Source: Parvularcula sp038749595 (GTDB lineage: Bacteria > Pseudomonadota > Alphaproteobacteria > Caulobacterales > Parvularculaceae). From it: a stretch of DNA of 64,000 nt. The notes under the pieces are model-generated. The model ran no database searches. It saw only the letters and a program-made list of their open reading frames with translations, and was not told the DNA's origin. The stretch is from the NCBI GenBank assembly GCA_038749595.1, contig JBCDHW010000002.1:310001-374000 (forward strand), read 5' to 3'. A program made the translations under genes and the position numbers. Positions 1-9,531 of this stretch are shown here, in pieces. Every line of letters starts with the position of its first letter. Position 1 is the stretch's first letter.

Positions 1-2056
1 GCTCGGCCCATGGCCATGGCCGCGCAGCGCCCTTGGCGCTTTGGTCGATGCCGCCGAAGACGCTGGCGCCGCTTCGGTGACCGTGACCACCTCCGTGGCA
101 GGCGAAGATCCTCTATCGCCCGACGTGGTGGCCCGCCGTTGGCTCGCGGTGCCCGGCATTTCCGGCTTTGGCGAAGTCGCCAACATCGCTGCCCTCCCCA
201 CCAACGACCTGCTGCTCGCCAGGGCCGCAGCCGGAGGGCCGGTCGCGCTGACGATCTCCGCCCGCGCCAATGGCACCGGCGCCGGCGTTGATTGGAACGA
301 GACGACCCTTCTTAACGCCGCGTGGCTCAGCGCTGACGGCTTCCGCGATGGCCGCCGGGAGCTCACGCTTCCCTCCGTGCCGTCCAACCGCTCCGTTGCA
401 GGCGAGCTGCTTGAAACCAAGGTCCTCGCCGCAAGCGGCCTCCCCCTCGACCCCGATAAAGTCGTCCGGTCGGTCATCCCCGTTCTGTATACAGAGCAAG
501 GCCCCGCCGCGACGCCCGGCATTGCCGCGCTCGCCGCATCTGGCGAAGTGGTGAAGCTCAACCTCCAGTCCGTCGCGCTTTCGTCCCTCGCGCCGCGTCC
601 GCGCAGCATCCAGATCGGCGACAACGCGCCCTTCGAGCTGACCAGCCGCGCCGAGTTCCGCCTGTGGATGCCCAAAGAAATCGGCCTACCGATGATCTCC
701 GCATGGCGGGTCATCGATGATCCCGAGGCTTGGACCGCGTCACTCAAAGACGTGCACGTCTTTATCGGCCAAGATCAAACCAACGCGTCAACCTTGCGGA
801 CCGGGCGTGGCCGCATGCCCGCGGCCCAGCTGCACGCGCTGATTGCCGACCAGGCCGCTTACGGCGCCGCGCCAAAAAGACCGCTATGGGCCAATTTCGC
901 AGAAGCGGCCGCTGTGCTCCTCCTCGGCGCCATCGCCGTGCTCTGCGTGATCTTCTTGCCGCCTGCACTTTCCGTGATCGGAACAATCGTTGCAGCCGCG
1001 GCAGCCTTCGTCGCCGCGTTCGCCGCCTTCCGCACCTCGGGCCTGCTGCTCGACCCCTCGCCCGCGATGATCGCTGCAGCGCTCGGTCCCGCTGCCGTTG
1101 GGGCGACAGTCCTTGTCAACATGGCCATCCGCGATGACCGGGTGCGCGGCGCCTTCCACGGCGCCCTCCCCCAAGCCGCGATGCAGCGGGTTCAGCGCCA
1201 AGGCGGACGACGCCTGTTGTCCGGCGTCCACCGCGATGTGACGGTCCTCTCCTGCGCGCTCCAACTCCCGTCAGGTCTCGTTGAGCAGTTTACGGACGAC
1301 CCCGAGGCGTTCATGCAATTCAAAGCGGCCGCGAACGATCGCCTGCGCCGGACGATCCTCGACCACGAAGGCACCGTCGATTACGGGGAGGACGGACGGC
1401 TTTTAGGCTACTGGAACGTCCCCCTCGACGCACCAAAACACGTCGAGCAAGCCTGCTCCTGCGCGCTCAAAATGCTCGACGACGTCAGCGCCATCAGCGA
1501 GCAAGTCGCCGAGAGCCACCACATTTCATCCGTAGACAGTGCAGCTGGCGAGCTCTCCGATGGCCGCATCGAAATCGGCATCTCGACCGGCCAGTGCTTT
1601 GCCGGACCCGTCGGCCTGGGTGGCCGCAACCGCTACGCAGCTCTGGGCATGCCCGTGCGCTTTGCTGGCCGGTTGCGCAGCCGGTCCGAGCTCTACGGCC
1701 CCGCCATCCTCACCGATGCCAAAGTCTACGACACCCTCCGCCACCACTACGCTTTCCTCGACCTCGATATTGTTCGGCGTACGGCAGAAAGCGATGCTGA
1801 AGTCATCTACGGCCTCGTCGGTAATCCGTTCTTGAAAGCATCCAAGACGTTCCGCGACCTCGCCGACGTCCAGCGCAGCCTGCTCGAAGCCTGGCGCGAG
1901 CAAGACCTCGCCACTGCAACGCGCCAGCTCCAAAAACTGCGCGGCATCCCCGGCGTACCCCAGCCCTATGTCGAACTGTTCGAAACACGGATCATGAACG
2001 CGCGGCTGTCGAAGGCACGGCGCGGCACCGACTTCGCGGATGTTCTGAGCTTGTAG
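1..2056 (+). CDS. CHASE2-type sensor with degenerate class III nucleotidyl cyclase domain (5' partial)
   Basis: The reading frame is open from the first bases of the window, so the true start lies upstream; a TTG at 41 is only an internal possibility. The N-terminal ~280 residues resemble an extracytoplasmic CHASE2 sensor. A strongly hydrophobic stretch follows (about residues 287-362 counted from codon 41), then a class III cyclase-like domain (about 395-600). That domain keeps the family layout, but the first metal-binding Asp position (VTVLF-x-D in active enzymes) reads VTVLSCA, with Ala near 407. The transition-state Asn position reads Arg in the GMPVRFAGRLRS segment. The second metal region is YGEDG, which retains an Asp. 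I infer a membrane sensor that is probably catalytically impaired and may act as a pseudo-cyclase or regulatory partner. The assignment to CHASE2-cyclases is fairly secure; activity is uncertain. Confidence 0.75.
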   Translation, partial: LGPWPWPRSALGALVDAAEDAGAASVTVTTSVAGEDPLSPDVVARRWLAVPGISGFGEVANIAALPTNDLLLARAAAGGPVALTISARANGTGAGVDWNETTLLNAAWLSADGFRDGRRELTLPSVPSNRSVAGELLETKVLAASGLPLDPDKVVRSVIPVLYTEQGPAATPGIAALAASGEVVKLNLQSVALSSLAPRPRSIQIGDNAPFELTSRAEFRLWMPKEIGLPMISAWRVIDDPEAWTASLKDVHVFIGQDQTNASTLRTGRGRMPAAQLHALIADQAAYGAAPKRPLWANFAEAAAVLLLGAIAVLCVIFLPPALSVIGTIVAAAAAFVAAFAAFRTSGLLLDPSPAMIAAALGPAAVGATVLVNMAIRDDRVRGAFHGALPQAAMQRVQRQGGRRLLSGVHRDVTVLSCALQLPSGLVEQFTDDPEAFMQFKAAANDRLRRTILDHEGTVDYGEDGRLLGYWNVPLDAPKHVEQACSCALKMLDDVSAISEQVAESHHISSVDSAAGELSDGRIEIGISTGQCFAGPVGLGGRNRYAALGMPVRFAGRLRSRSELYGPAILTDAKVYDTLRHHYAFLDLDIVRRTAESDAEVIYGLVGNPFLKASKTFRDLADVQRSLLEAWREQDLATATRQLQKLRGIPGVPQPYVELFETRIMNARLSKARRGTDFADVLSL

Positions 2057-2068
2057 AGGCCCCGGCGC

Positions 2069-2716
2069 TTAGCGGGTCGCCGCTGTGTCGCCCGCGTCAC
2101 CCTCGGCAAAGCTGCTCCGCGGCTTTTCGCGGAGACGCGAAGACAAGGCATCAGCCGTCCGGCCAAGTTCAGCAATCGCTTGGTTGAACTCGCCCTTCAT
2201 GCTGCGGATTTCCTGCCGATCCACCGTGCCGTCGCGCTTGGCGAGCATGCCCATGGTTTCTGCGAACACCAGGCGGCATTGGCGGATCTCTTTGATCGCT
2301 GCTTCGACCTTGCGGAGGTCCGATTTCACCGGTTGCGAAGCTTGGCTCGCCGCGCGCCCAGCGGAAGCCACCTGCCAGGCCGCCGAAAGCGTCTCTTCCA
2401 TATCCTGCCGCACAGCGAGCGCCGCGCTCTCAGGATCATCATCGACCGAACCGAGGTAACCCTCGGCCAAAGCGCGAGGCGACGGCGCGCCGCCGCCGAA
2501 GATCATGGTCACAAGCCCGTCACCGCTGGCATCGGCTTCAGACCAAGGGTGCTGCTCAAGATGGTGCAAGGCGGCGGCCAATTGCTCGCGCTCAGGGTTG
2601 CTCACCACCGAGGATGCGCGACCGCCTTGATCGGCCATATCCAGCTGAACCGACGCGCAGCCTGTCGCCGCGACCGCCAGAAGCATCAGTGCCAGTGTCT
2701 TTTGAATTGTCTTCAC
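2069..2716 (-). CDS. Predicted lipoprotein of unknown function
   Basis: The frame is open much further upstream, but a GTG at 2716 begins a clean lipoprotein signal: Lys at 2 and 6, a hydrophobic core and the lipobox AATGC with Cys20. I chose this start for that reason. The mature protein of about 195 residues is hydrophilic and largely helical, with a possible coiled segment near residues 130-205. I recognise no family. It converges on the sensor gene with only 12 bases between the stops. Function unknown; predicted to be attached to an envelope membrane. Confidence 0.6.
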   Translation of the reverse strand: MKTIQKTLALMLLAVAATGCASVQLDMADQGGRASSVVSNPEREQLAAALHHLEQHPWSEADASGDGLVTMIFGGGAPSPRALAEGYLGSVDDDPESAALAVRQDMEETLSAAWQVASAGRAASQASQPVKSDLRKVEAAIKEIRQCRLVFAETMGMLAKRDGTVDRQEIRSMKGEFNQAIAELGRTADALSSRLREKPRSSFAEGDAGDTAATR

Positions 2717-2856
2717 CCCAGTCCCACGCAACGCCGCGTTGGCCGAGCCGAGCTGCGTTGCACCTACCCACCGGGCAACTCGCCTCTTGCTGATCCCGCC
2801 AACCGCGTTATCCACGTTATAAACACAGACACGACGATTTCGTAAAGGCTTGAAGC

Positions 2857-3807
2857 TTGCGCCCATCATTTTACCCGCCGATCGAACCCTACGCCCGCGG
2901 GCGTCTGAAAGTCTCGGCACTCCACGATATCTATTACGAAGTCAGCGGAAATCCCGCCGGAAAGCCTGTGGTCGTCTGCCACGGAGGCCCTGGCGGTGGT
3001 TCGACTCCCGCAATGCGGCGCTACTTTGATCCCAAACACTACAAAATCGTTCTCTTCGACCAACGCGGCTGTGGCCGCAGCACCCCCCACGCCGAACTGC
3101 GGGAGAATACGACGTGGGATCTGGTCAGTGACATGGAGAAATTGCGGCAAGAAGTGGGCGCCGATCGCTGGCAAGTGTTTGGCGGATCATGGGGATCCAC
3201 GTTGGCACTGACCTATGCCCTCACCCACCCCCAGTGCGTGAGTGAACTCGTGTTAAGGGGCATTTTCACCCTCCGCCGGGACGAGCTGCTGTGGTTCTAT
3301 CAAGAAGGCGCGAACTGGATCTTCCCCGAGGCGTGGGAGCAGTTCATCGCGCCCATTCCCGAGGACGAGCGCGGCGATTTGATGGCGGCGTACCAGCGTC
3401 GACTGCAAGGCGACGACGATACGCTCAAGCTTGAAGCCGCCAAAGCGTGGTCCGTCTGGGAAGGCTCAACGGTCTCGCTGCTGCCAAGCCGTGAGCGGAT
3501 GGACAGCTTCGCGGGCGACCGCTTCGCCCTGGCCTTCGCTCGGATCGAGAACCACTACTTTATGGAACGCGGCTTCTTCGAGGCTGACGGCTGGATCATC
3601 GCCAACGCGCACAAGCTCTCCGGCATTCCGGGGACGATCGTCCAAGGCCGGTACGACGTGGTGACGCCGATGAAATCCGCATGGGAACTTCACCAAGCCT
3701 GGTCAGGAAGCATGCTCAAAGTCGTACCCGACGCTGGCCATGCCGCAAGCGAAGCGGGCATCGTCAACGAGCTCGTCAACGCCACCAAGCGCTACGCCGG
3801 CCAGTAA
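2857..3807 (+). CDS. pip: Prolyl iminopeptidase (alpha/beta hydrolase, S33)
   Basis: This enzyme releases N-terminal proline from peptides in the cytoplasm. The 316-residue length fits the family. Visible motifs are the oxyanion HGGPGGG (42-48), DQRGCGRS (68-75), the nucleophile elbow GGSWG with Ser111, GRYD with Asp267 and AGH with His295, so the Ser-Asp-His triad is complete. The TTG start is supported because the N-terminus (MRPSFYPPIEPY) matches the usual Pip opening and no better start is near. It is divergent from the lipoprotein gene at 2716 and probably monocistronic. Confidence 0.93.
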   Translation: MRPSFYPPIEPYARGRLKVSALHDIYYEVSGNPAGKPVVVCHGGPGGGSTPAMRRYFDPKHYKIVLFDQRGCGRSTPHAELRENTTWDLVSDMEKLRQEVGADRWQVFGGSWGSTLALTYALTHPQCVSELVLRGIFTLRRDELLWFYQEGANWIFPEAWEQFIAPIPEDERGDLMAAYQRRLQGDDDTLKLEAAKAWSVWEGSTVSLLPSRERMDSFAGDRFALAFARIENHYFMERGFFEADGWIIANAHKLSGIPGTIVQGRYDVVTPMKSAWELHQAWSGSMLKVVPDAGHAASEAGIVNELVNATKRYAGQ

Positions 3808-3820
3808 AACTTCTGGCCGG
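3797..3820. terminator. Perfect 8-bp hairpin between convergent genes
   Basis: CCGGCCAG (3797-3804) and CTGGCCGG (3813-3820) are exact inverted repeats with an 8-base AT-rich loop. The hairpin overlaps the Pip stop codon and lies just before the stop of the opposing symporter gene. There is no T-run on either side, so intrinsic termination is only a suggestion from its position. Confidence 0.4.
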
Positions 3821-3829
3821 AAAACGGGC

Positions 3830-5335
3830 TTAGCTCAGGAACGGCGCAATAAAGAGGCCGTAGATCAGGATCAGCCCCACGACTGTCGGGCAGACATAGC
3901 GGATCAAGAACCGCCACCGCTGGTAGGCGCTCTCTTGGGCGAACCCCAGCTCTTCCCGGCTCGACGACTGGGTCACCGCATAGCCAGCGAAGATCGCGAC
4001 CAGGAACCCGCCAAGCGGCAGCATGATCGAGCCGGTGATTTTGTCCGTCGCGTCGAGGATGTTGTCGCCGCCGATAATCGGCAGCCAGCCGGGCATCTTG
4101 AGGGTGTTCACGCCATTGCCGACACCGTCCGCACCCACGGGCACTTGGCTCAGCGCATGGAAAACGCCGATGATGAAGATCACCGTGCCAATCACCACCG
4201 CACCGATCACCCGCCGCCGGTTCCGCAGCGTCGGGTCGAGATAGAAATCACCCTTGGCGTGGGAGGCAGGCACCTCGAACAACGAAATTGCCGAGGTCAA
4301 AGCCGCAAAGACTCCCATGGCAAAAAACGCGATGCCGAAAATTCCGCCGAAAGGCATCTGGCTGAACGCAAGCAGCAAAGGTCCGAAGATCAGCCCAAGC
4401 CCTCCCGCTGGCTCCAGCCCGTATTGGAAGACCACGGGAAAGACCGCCAAGCCCGCGATCAGCGCCACCGCCGTATCCGACGCCGCCACCGTGGTCGCCG
4501 CGCTCGGGATGTTCGTGTCGCGGCTGAGATAGATCCCGTACGTGATCATCAATGCCGACCCGAGGGACAGCGAGAAGAACGCTTGGCCGACCGCGTTGAC
4601 CAGGATCGCACCGTTCAAGAATTGCTCGCCCAGCGCATCAAGGTCGGGGGCAAAGAGGAAGTTGAGCGCCGCGCCCGCATCGCCGGTGATCATGGAAATG
4701 ACCGACAGCCCCACCAGCAGCACAAAGAAAAGCGGCATCAGCAACGTCGCTGCCTTCTCGATCCCGCCTTTCACCCCGCGGCTGACAATCGCTGTGCAGA
4801 GCACCATGAAGATGCCGTGGTAGAGGATCATCGTGCCCGGCGAGCTGAGAAGCGCCGGGAACAGCGACTGGATCTCCGCCTGGTCGCGCCCTTGGAACGC
4901 CGTGCCGAACAACGCGCCGACCCCGGACGTGCCTACCGATCCGAACAAATCGCCGATCAGGTAGACCATGAAATAGAGGAGCCACCCGGCGATCACCGAG
5001 TAGAACGTGACGATCAAAAAGCTCGCGAGCAGCCCAATCCACGCCATGTAGCCCCAGACGCTGGTCGCGCCCTCAGCTTTCGCAAGACGCTCAACCGCGG
5101 CCACAGGCGTGCCGCCGCCGCGCCGCCCGAGGAAAAGCTCGGCCATCAGCACCGGCAGGCCAATCGCAAACACGGCGAGCATGTAGACAATGACGAATGC
5201 GCCGCCGCCATTATCCCCCGCCTGGTAAGGGAAACGGACAAGGTTGCCGATGCCGACCGCCGACCCAATCGCCGCTAGAATAAATGCTGCGCGGCCCGAC
5301 CACGTCTCGTCTTTACCGCTTCTTGCCGCCGCCAT
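3830..5335 (-). CDS. Sodium-dependent transporter, neurotransmitter:sodium symporter (NSS/SNF) family
   Basis: An integral membrane symporter expected to import an amino acid or other small organic solute with Na+. The family signature near the N-terminus, AIGSAVGIGNLVRFPYQAG followed by the glycine-rich NGGGAF, is clear. The rest is a succession of about 11-12 hydrophobic segments over 501 residues, normal for LeuT-type proteins. The frame is open upstream, but ATG 5335 (MAAARSGKDETW) gives the short polar leader typical of the family, with a GGGCGAG sequence ahead. It is divergent from the Hpt gene. Substrate cannot be told from sequence. Confidence 0.92.
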   Translation of the reverse strand: MAAARSGKDETWSGRAAFILAAIGSAVGIGNLVRFPYQAGDNGGGAFVIVYMLAVFAIGLPVLMAELFLGRRGGGTPVAAVERLAKAEGATSVWGYMAWIGLLASFLIVTFYSVIAGWLLYFMVYLIGDLFGSVGTSGVGALFGTAFQGRDQAEIQSLFPALLSSPGTMILYHGIFMVLCTAIVSRGVKGGIEKAATLLMPLFFVLLVGLSVISMITGDAGAALNFLFAPDLDALGEQFLNGAILVNAVGQAFFSLSLGSALMITYGIYLSRDTNIPSAATTVAASDTAVALIAGLAVFPVVFQYGLEPAGGLGLIFGPLLLAFSQMPFGGIFGIAFFAMGVFAALTSAISLFEVPASHAKGDFYLDPTLRNRRRVIGAVVIGTVIFIIGVFHALSQVPVGADGVGNGVNTLKMPGWLPIIGGDNILDATDKITGSIMLPLGGFLVAIFAGYAVTQSSSREELGFAQESAYQRWRFLIRYVCPTVVGLILIYGLFIAPFLS

Positions 5336-5466
5336 ATTCGCTCGCCCAACCTGTGACACCGTATTCAAAGCGGCGTTATTCGGGTTTTTACCGTTTCTGG
5401 CAATCCTCCCCAAAGGCGGAACATTCAAAACCAACCGGCGAGACAGGGCGTCTCGGGGAGAATGGC

Positions 5467-5814
5467 ATGAAGACGATCGATCACGAGCAAATCACAATGC
5501 TGATCGAGGGCGCGGGTATCGAAGCTGTGCGCCCGATTCTCGAAGCGTATTGGGAATCCAACGACGAGCTGAAAGCCAGCATCGCGGCAGCGATCGAAAG
5601 CGGCAGCCCGAGCGATATTGCGGCGACCGCCCACGGCCTCAAGGGCTCCTCGGCCAACCTCGGCGCTGTCCTCGTCGCCTCGCGCGCCCTCGAGATTGAA
5701 CTCGCCGCCAAGGCCGGTGACATTAGCGCCGCCCAGGACGCCTACGCCAAGCTCGACGAAGACATCGACGCCACCCGCGAAGCGTTCAACGAGATTTTGT
5801 CAGAAGCGGCCTAA
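5467..5814 (+). CDS. Histidine phosphotransfer (Hpt) domain protein
   Basis: A 115-residue single-domain protein with the Hpt signature TAHGLKGSSANLG, placing the phosphorylatable His at 56. Such proteins relay phosphate between hybrid sensor kinases and response regulators in the cytoplasm. The rest is helical and Ala/Glu-rich, as expected for a four-helix bundle. ATG 5467 follows a good Shine-Dalgarno (CGGGGAGAA); the longer frame upstream lacks family similarity. No kinase or regulator is adjacent, so its partners must be encoded elsewhere. Confidence 0.9.
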   Translation: MKTIDHEQITMLIEGAGIEAVRPILEAYWESNDELKASIAAAIESGSPSDIAATAHGLKGSSANLGAVLVASRALEIELAAKAGDISAAQDAYAKLDEDIDATREAFNEILSEAA

Positions 5815-5858
5815 CGCTGGTCTTCACAGCACATCGTCCGTGAGCTGAGCTTCAGGCG

Positions 5859-7016
5859 TTAACCGCCGAAGCCGGTGGTGCGGAGCGTGTCTTGGCTCCG
5901 GTAGATCCAAGCCGACATCACGAGGCCAAAGCCGCCCATCATCGACAGCATCACCGTCCCGCCATAGCTGACGAGCGGCAGCGGCACGCCCACCACCGGC
6001 GCCAGCCCCATCACCATGCCTGTATTGATCAGCACGTAAGACACGAACGTAAACGCGATGCCTAAGGTCAGGAGGCGACCAAAATGCGACTTCACACTCA
6101 ACGCGATTTGGAGCGCTGTGAAGAAGACGCCGAGATAGAGCCCGAGAAGCACCAAAGCTCCGTACAGACCAAACTCCTCACCCAGGATCGTGAAGATAAA
6201 GTCCGTGTGCATCTCGGGCAGGAAGTCGAGCTGGCTCTGCGTGCCCTTCATGTACCCCTTGCCCTCGACACCGCCTGAGCCAATCGCGATCTTCGACTGG
6301 TTGGGGTGATAATTGGCCCCCAGTGGATCAGCATCAGGATTAAGGAACGCGGTAATCCGCTGCCACTGATACGCCTTGATCAGCCCCGATTGCAGCCCGC
6401 CGATCGCCGCGCCGACGGCACCGATCACGCCCAATACAATCAACCGCCAGGACAGCCCCGCGAGCACCATCACAATCGAACCTGATAGACCCAGAAGTAT
6501 GGCCGTGCCCAAATCCGGCTGAAGGAAAACCAATCCGACGGGAACGCCGATCATCGCTAGCGGCGGGATGAGCCCCGTGAAACTCGAAACCTGCTTAAAT
6601 TCAAGGCCGTGGTAGTACCGCGCCAGGGCCAGAACAAGGGCGACCTTCATCACCTCCGACGGCTGAAGCTGAAATCCTCCGAGCACGATCCATCGCTTCG
6701 CCCCCATGTTCACCTCTCCAATCAGAGGTACCAAGAGCAACAGGAGCAGCGTCGCGAAATAGGCCGGGTACGCCACGGAGAGCCAAAACCGGAGCGGCGT
6801 CACACCGATCCCGATCAACACGAGAAGCGCCAGCGAATAGCGAAGCCCGTGGGTCATCGCGTATGGTGACCAACTTCCTTCGGACACAGACAAAAGCGCT
6901 AGGACACCCGTCCCCGCGATCATCGTCAACAAGACGAGCAGGGGAGCGTTCAGCTCGTTGAGCCGCTGGCGCAGTTTGTTTTTCTTGGCCGCCTGCTCGA
7001 TGACAATCGCGTTCAT
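5859..7016 (-). CDS. rodA: Rod-shape peptidoglycan glycosyltransferase RodA (SEDS family)
   Basis: A polytopic SEDS protein that polymerises lipid II glycan strands in the elongasome together with PBP2. At 385 residues it is the usual size, with about ten hydrophobic segments. The motif GAKRWIVLGGFQLQPSE and the C-terminal GVPLPLVSYGG are diagnostic of RodA/FtsW; position beside PBP2 and mreBCD identifies RodA. Its ATG overlaps the mrdA stop in TGATG, implying translational coupling. It is the last gene of the mre-mrd cluster. Confidence 0.96.
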   Translation of the reverse strand: MNAIVIEQAAKKNKLRQRLNELNAPLLVLLTMIAGTGVLALLSVSEGSWSPYAMTHGLRYSLALLVLIGIGVTPLRFWLSVAYPAYFATLLLLLLVPLIGEVNMGAKRWIVLGGFQLQPSEVMKVALVLALARYYHGLEFKQVSSFTGLIPPLAMIGVPVGLVFLQPDLGTAILLGLSGSIVMVLAGLSWRLIVLGVIGAVGAAIGGLQSGLIKAYQWQRITAFLNPDADPLGANYHPNQSKIAIGSGGVEGKGYMKGTQSQLDFLPEMHTDFIFTILGEEFGLYGALVLLGLYLGVFFTALQIALSVKSHFGRLLTLGIAFTFVSYVLINTGMVMGLAPVVGVPLPLVSYGGTVMLSMMGGFGLVMSAWIYRSQDTLRTTGFGG

Positions 7017-9013
7017 CAGCCCGTCTCCGAACCAATACCCGCCAGGCGTTCCGGCGCCGCCTCCGGTGCACCCGACCAGAGCTTGTGTTTGTCCGTGTTC
7101 GCCGGATCTTTATCAAGCACAGCCCGCATAATGTCCCGCGCCCGCGGGCCGGCTGAGCGGCTGCCCGAACCGCCATGTTCGACGACCACGGACAAAGCGT
7201 AGCGCGGATTTTCATACGGCGCGAACGCCACGAAAAGGGCATGGTCCCGCTGTTGCCAGGGCAGCTCTTCGTTCTTCAGGCGACGGCCTGTTTCCGGATC
7301 ACGTTTCAATCCAACCACTTGGCTGGTACCCGTTTTCCCAGCCATCAAATAGTCCGGCTTCAACGTCGACCGGGCCGCCGTGCCCCACTCGTTGACGACT
7401 TGGTTCATCCCATCACGGACGGTCTCGACGTGCGCCGGATCGCCCGGCAACTCCGCGAAATCAGTCGGCGGAATAATAGTCGAGCCTTTCGCGCGGACAA
7501 GCCGCGGCACAACATTTTTGTGCGTAGCCAGCCTTGCGCTCATCACCGCCAATTGCAGCGGCGTCGCCGTCACCGCGCCCTGCCCAATCGCAACCGACAA
7601 CGTCTCCCCGGGGAACCACGTCTGGTTGGGCGGGTCGTTCCGATAATAGGCACGCTTCCAAGCGCGCGAGGGGACAATGCCGTCTTCTTCCGCACCAATC
7701 CCGAGGTCATAGGTCTGCCCAAGACCATAGCGCTGGGCAACGTCCGCAATCAGATCAATATCGACCTGGCTGGCCATATGCCAGTAATAGGTGTCGCAAG
7801 ACTGCTTGATCGCCCCAGGCATATCGAGCGATCCGTGCCCTTCCTTTTTCCAGCACGTAAACGTCCGCCCACCGAAACGGTAACTGCCGTTGCAGAAAAC
7901 CTTCGTCGACGCCGGAATGCCGTGCTCCTGCGCCGCAATCGTGGTCAGCAGCTTGAAGGTCGACGCCGGCGGATAACTCCCGGCGACGGGCTTATTTAAC
8001 AAAGGCTTACGCGGATCATTGTTCAGTGCACGCCACAATGAGCTGTCGATACCGCGCGAAAATTCATTCGGATCAAACGTCGGAAACGACGCCATCACCA
8101 AGATGTCGCCGGTCACCACATCCAAAACAACCGCCGATGCGGAGACTTTCCGATCTTCGGTATCGTCCGGGTACTCTTTGTAGTCCGCAGCAAGAATATC
8201 CATCGTCACTTGCTGCAAGTCTTTGTCGATGGTCAGGCCCAAGGGCTCGCCTTGCTCGGGCTGGACCACACTGTCATCATACGTCTCAATCACCCGGCCG
8301 TGGGCGTTCACCTGCACCTGCACCGAGCCTGGCGCACCCTGAAGATCCGCATCATACGTGCGCTCCAAGCCCGCTTTGCCCACTTGGAACGCAGGCTGAC
8401 GATAGAGCAGTTCGGCTTTGTTGGCAGCATCTTCCGTCCGCGCGGAACTCCGCGCCGCGGCGATATCGTCCGTGGTCGCAGCGCCCATATAGCCCACGAC
8501 AAACGACGCGCCAGAGTCCTCAGCATACGCACGGCGCGCACCAATTTCAGAAACAACCCCGCGCATTTTATTCGCGTGAAAGTTGACCGCGGCGTAGGTT
8601 TCCCAGTCGAGATTATCGGCCACAAGGATCGGCAGGAAACTGCGCTGCCGCGCCGCCTTATCCAGGATCCGCTTGATCTCAGCATCCGTCAGCGGCATCA
8701 CCGACGCAAGCTGCACCATCGTCTTTCTAAGATCGTCGGTGCGTTCGGGGATCACCAAAACACGGAAATCAGAGACATTGTTGGCAACCGTTAGTCCGTA
8801 CCGGTCGTGAATATCTCCGCGCAAAGGGACCAGCAAACGCGTGTTGAACTGGTTTTCATCCGCCTGCGCACGAAATTCATTATGCCGCCGCACCTGAAGG
8901 TCATAAAGCCGATAAACAACCCCGCCAAAAAGCGCGCTAACACCGCCGGTAACCAGCGTCGCGCGGCGGGTAAACTCCATGTGCCGAGAGGTATCAAACG
9001 GCTCTACACGCAC
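7016..9013 (-). CDS. mrdA: Penicillin-binding protein 2 (peptidoglycan transpeptidase)
   Basis: The class B PBP of the elongasome, cross-linking glycan made by RodA. From GTG 9013 it has 665 residues: a short cytoplasmic tail, one membrane anchor (about 15-40), a dimerisation/pedestal domain, and a transpeptidase domain with SxxK in PPASTFK (catalytic Ser near 351) and the KTGT box in MAGKTGTSQ. A longer frame exists upstream, but GTG 9013 sits in TAGTG, overlapping the mreD stop by one base. That coupling and the family N-terminus (MEFTRRA follows shortly) decide the start. Confidence 0.95.
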   Translation of the reverse strand: MRVEPFDTSRHMEFTRRATLVTGGVSALFGGVVYRLYDLQVRRHNEFRAQADENQFNTRLLVPLRGDIHDRYGLTVANNVSDFRVLVIPERTDDLRKTMVQLASVMPLTDAEIKRILDKAARQRSFLPILVADNLDWETYAAVNFHANKMRGVVSEIGARRAYAEDSGASFVVGYMGAATTDDIAAARSSARTEDAANKAELLYRQPAFQVGKAGLERTYDADLQGAPGSVQVQVNAHGRVIETYDDSVVQPEQGEPLGLTIDKDLQQVTMDILAADYKEYPDDTEDRKVSASAVVLDVVTGDILVMASFPTFDPNEFSRGIDSSLWRALNNDPRKPLLNKPVAGSYPPASTFKLLTTIAAQEHGIPASTKVFCNGSYRFGGRTFTCWKKEGHGSLDMPGAIKQSCDTYYWHMASQVDIDLIADVAQRYGLGQTYDLGIGAEEDGIVPSRAWKRAYYRNDPPNQTWFPGETLSVAIGQGAVTATPLQLAVMSARLATHKNVVPRLVRAKGSTIIPPTDFAELPGDPAHVETVRDGMNQVVNEWGTAARSTLKPDYLMAGKTGTSQVVGLKRDPETGRRLKNEELPWQQRDHALFVAFAPYENPRYALSVVVEHGGSGSRSAGPRARDIMRAVLDKDPANTDKHKLWSGAPEAAPERLAGIGSETG

Positions 9014-9531
9014 TAACCGAGCCCCCCGAGAGTCACGGGCTGTTTTGCAATCAGCCGCCGGAAAAGAAGGAGCGCGGGGGCGAACACCAGCGCCGTGATC
9101 AACCCTTGGTACGCGAGGGGCCAGAGAGGCATCACACGTCCGCCGAGCACGGACATTTCGACCCAATAGACCGTCAGCACGCCACCCAAAGCGATCCCAA
9201 AGCCGGTCAACAAAACCAAACTGTCGCGGCCTGCGAAATAACTCCGTTGCCAGACGACCGCCGCGTGCATCAGCAAGAAAACGGAAGCCCAGGGGCCAAG
9301 CGCCATCCCCAAAAGAAGATCAAGATACAGCCCCGCGGCAAAGCTCATCCACGGCGGCAAGCTCGACGGTCGGTCGAGCCCGTAGAGAAAGATCACCACA
9401 AGCGGCAGAAACGGCGTCGGCACCAGCCCCTCAAGGAGATTGATCGGCACACAAATTAATGTCGCGCTCCCGAAAAGCAGAAGCGCGGCGAGGCTGAGTG
9501 TTCCGGTGGTGGCGATGTGGCGGTCATCCAT
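9013..9531 (-). CDS. mreD: Rod-shape-determining protein MreD
   Basis: A small inner-membrane protein of 172 residues, with about five hydrophobic segments, that links MreC and RodA/PBP2 to the MreB filament. Sequence conservation in MreD is low. The call rests on size, hydrophobicity, the segment SFAAGLYLDLLLGMALGPWA, and its place between mreC (8-base overlap at the start) and mrdA (1-base overlap at the stop). Confidence 0.9.
   Translation of the reverse strand: MDDRHIATTGTLSLAALLLFGSATLICVPINLLEGLVPTPFLPLVVIFLYGLDRPSSLPPWMSFAAGLYLDLLLGMALGPWASVFLLMHAAVVWQRSYFAGRDSLVLLTGFGIALGGVLTVYWVEMSVLGGRVMPLWPLAYQGLITALVFAPALLLFRRLIAKQPVTLGGLG

Noticed and set aside
3740..5278. 512-residue plus-strand open frame, Arg/Glu/His-rich
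   Set aside because: Antisense shadow of the sodium symporter gene. Its composition is typical of reverse frames of GC-rich genes, and no domain is visible.
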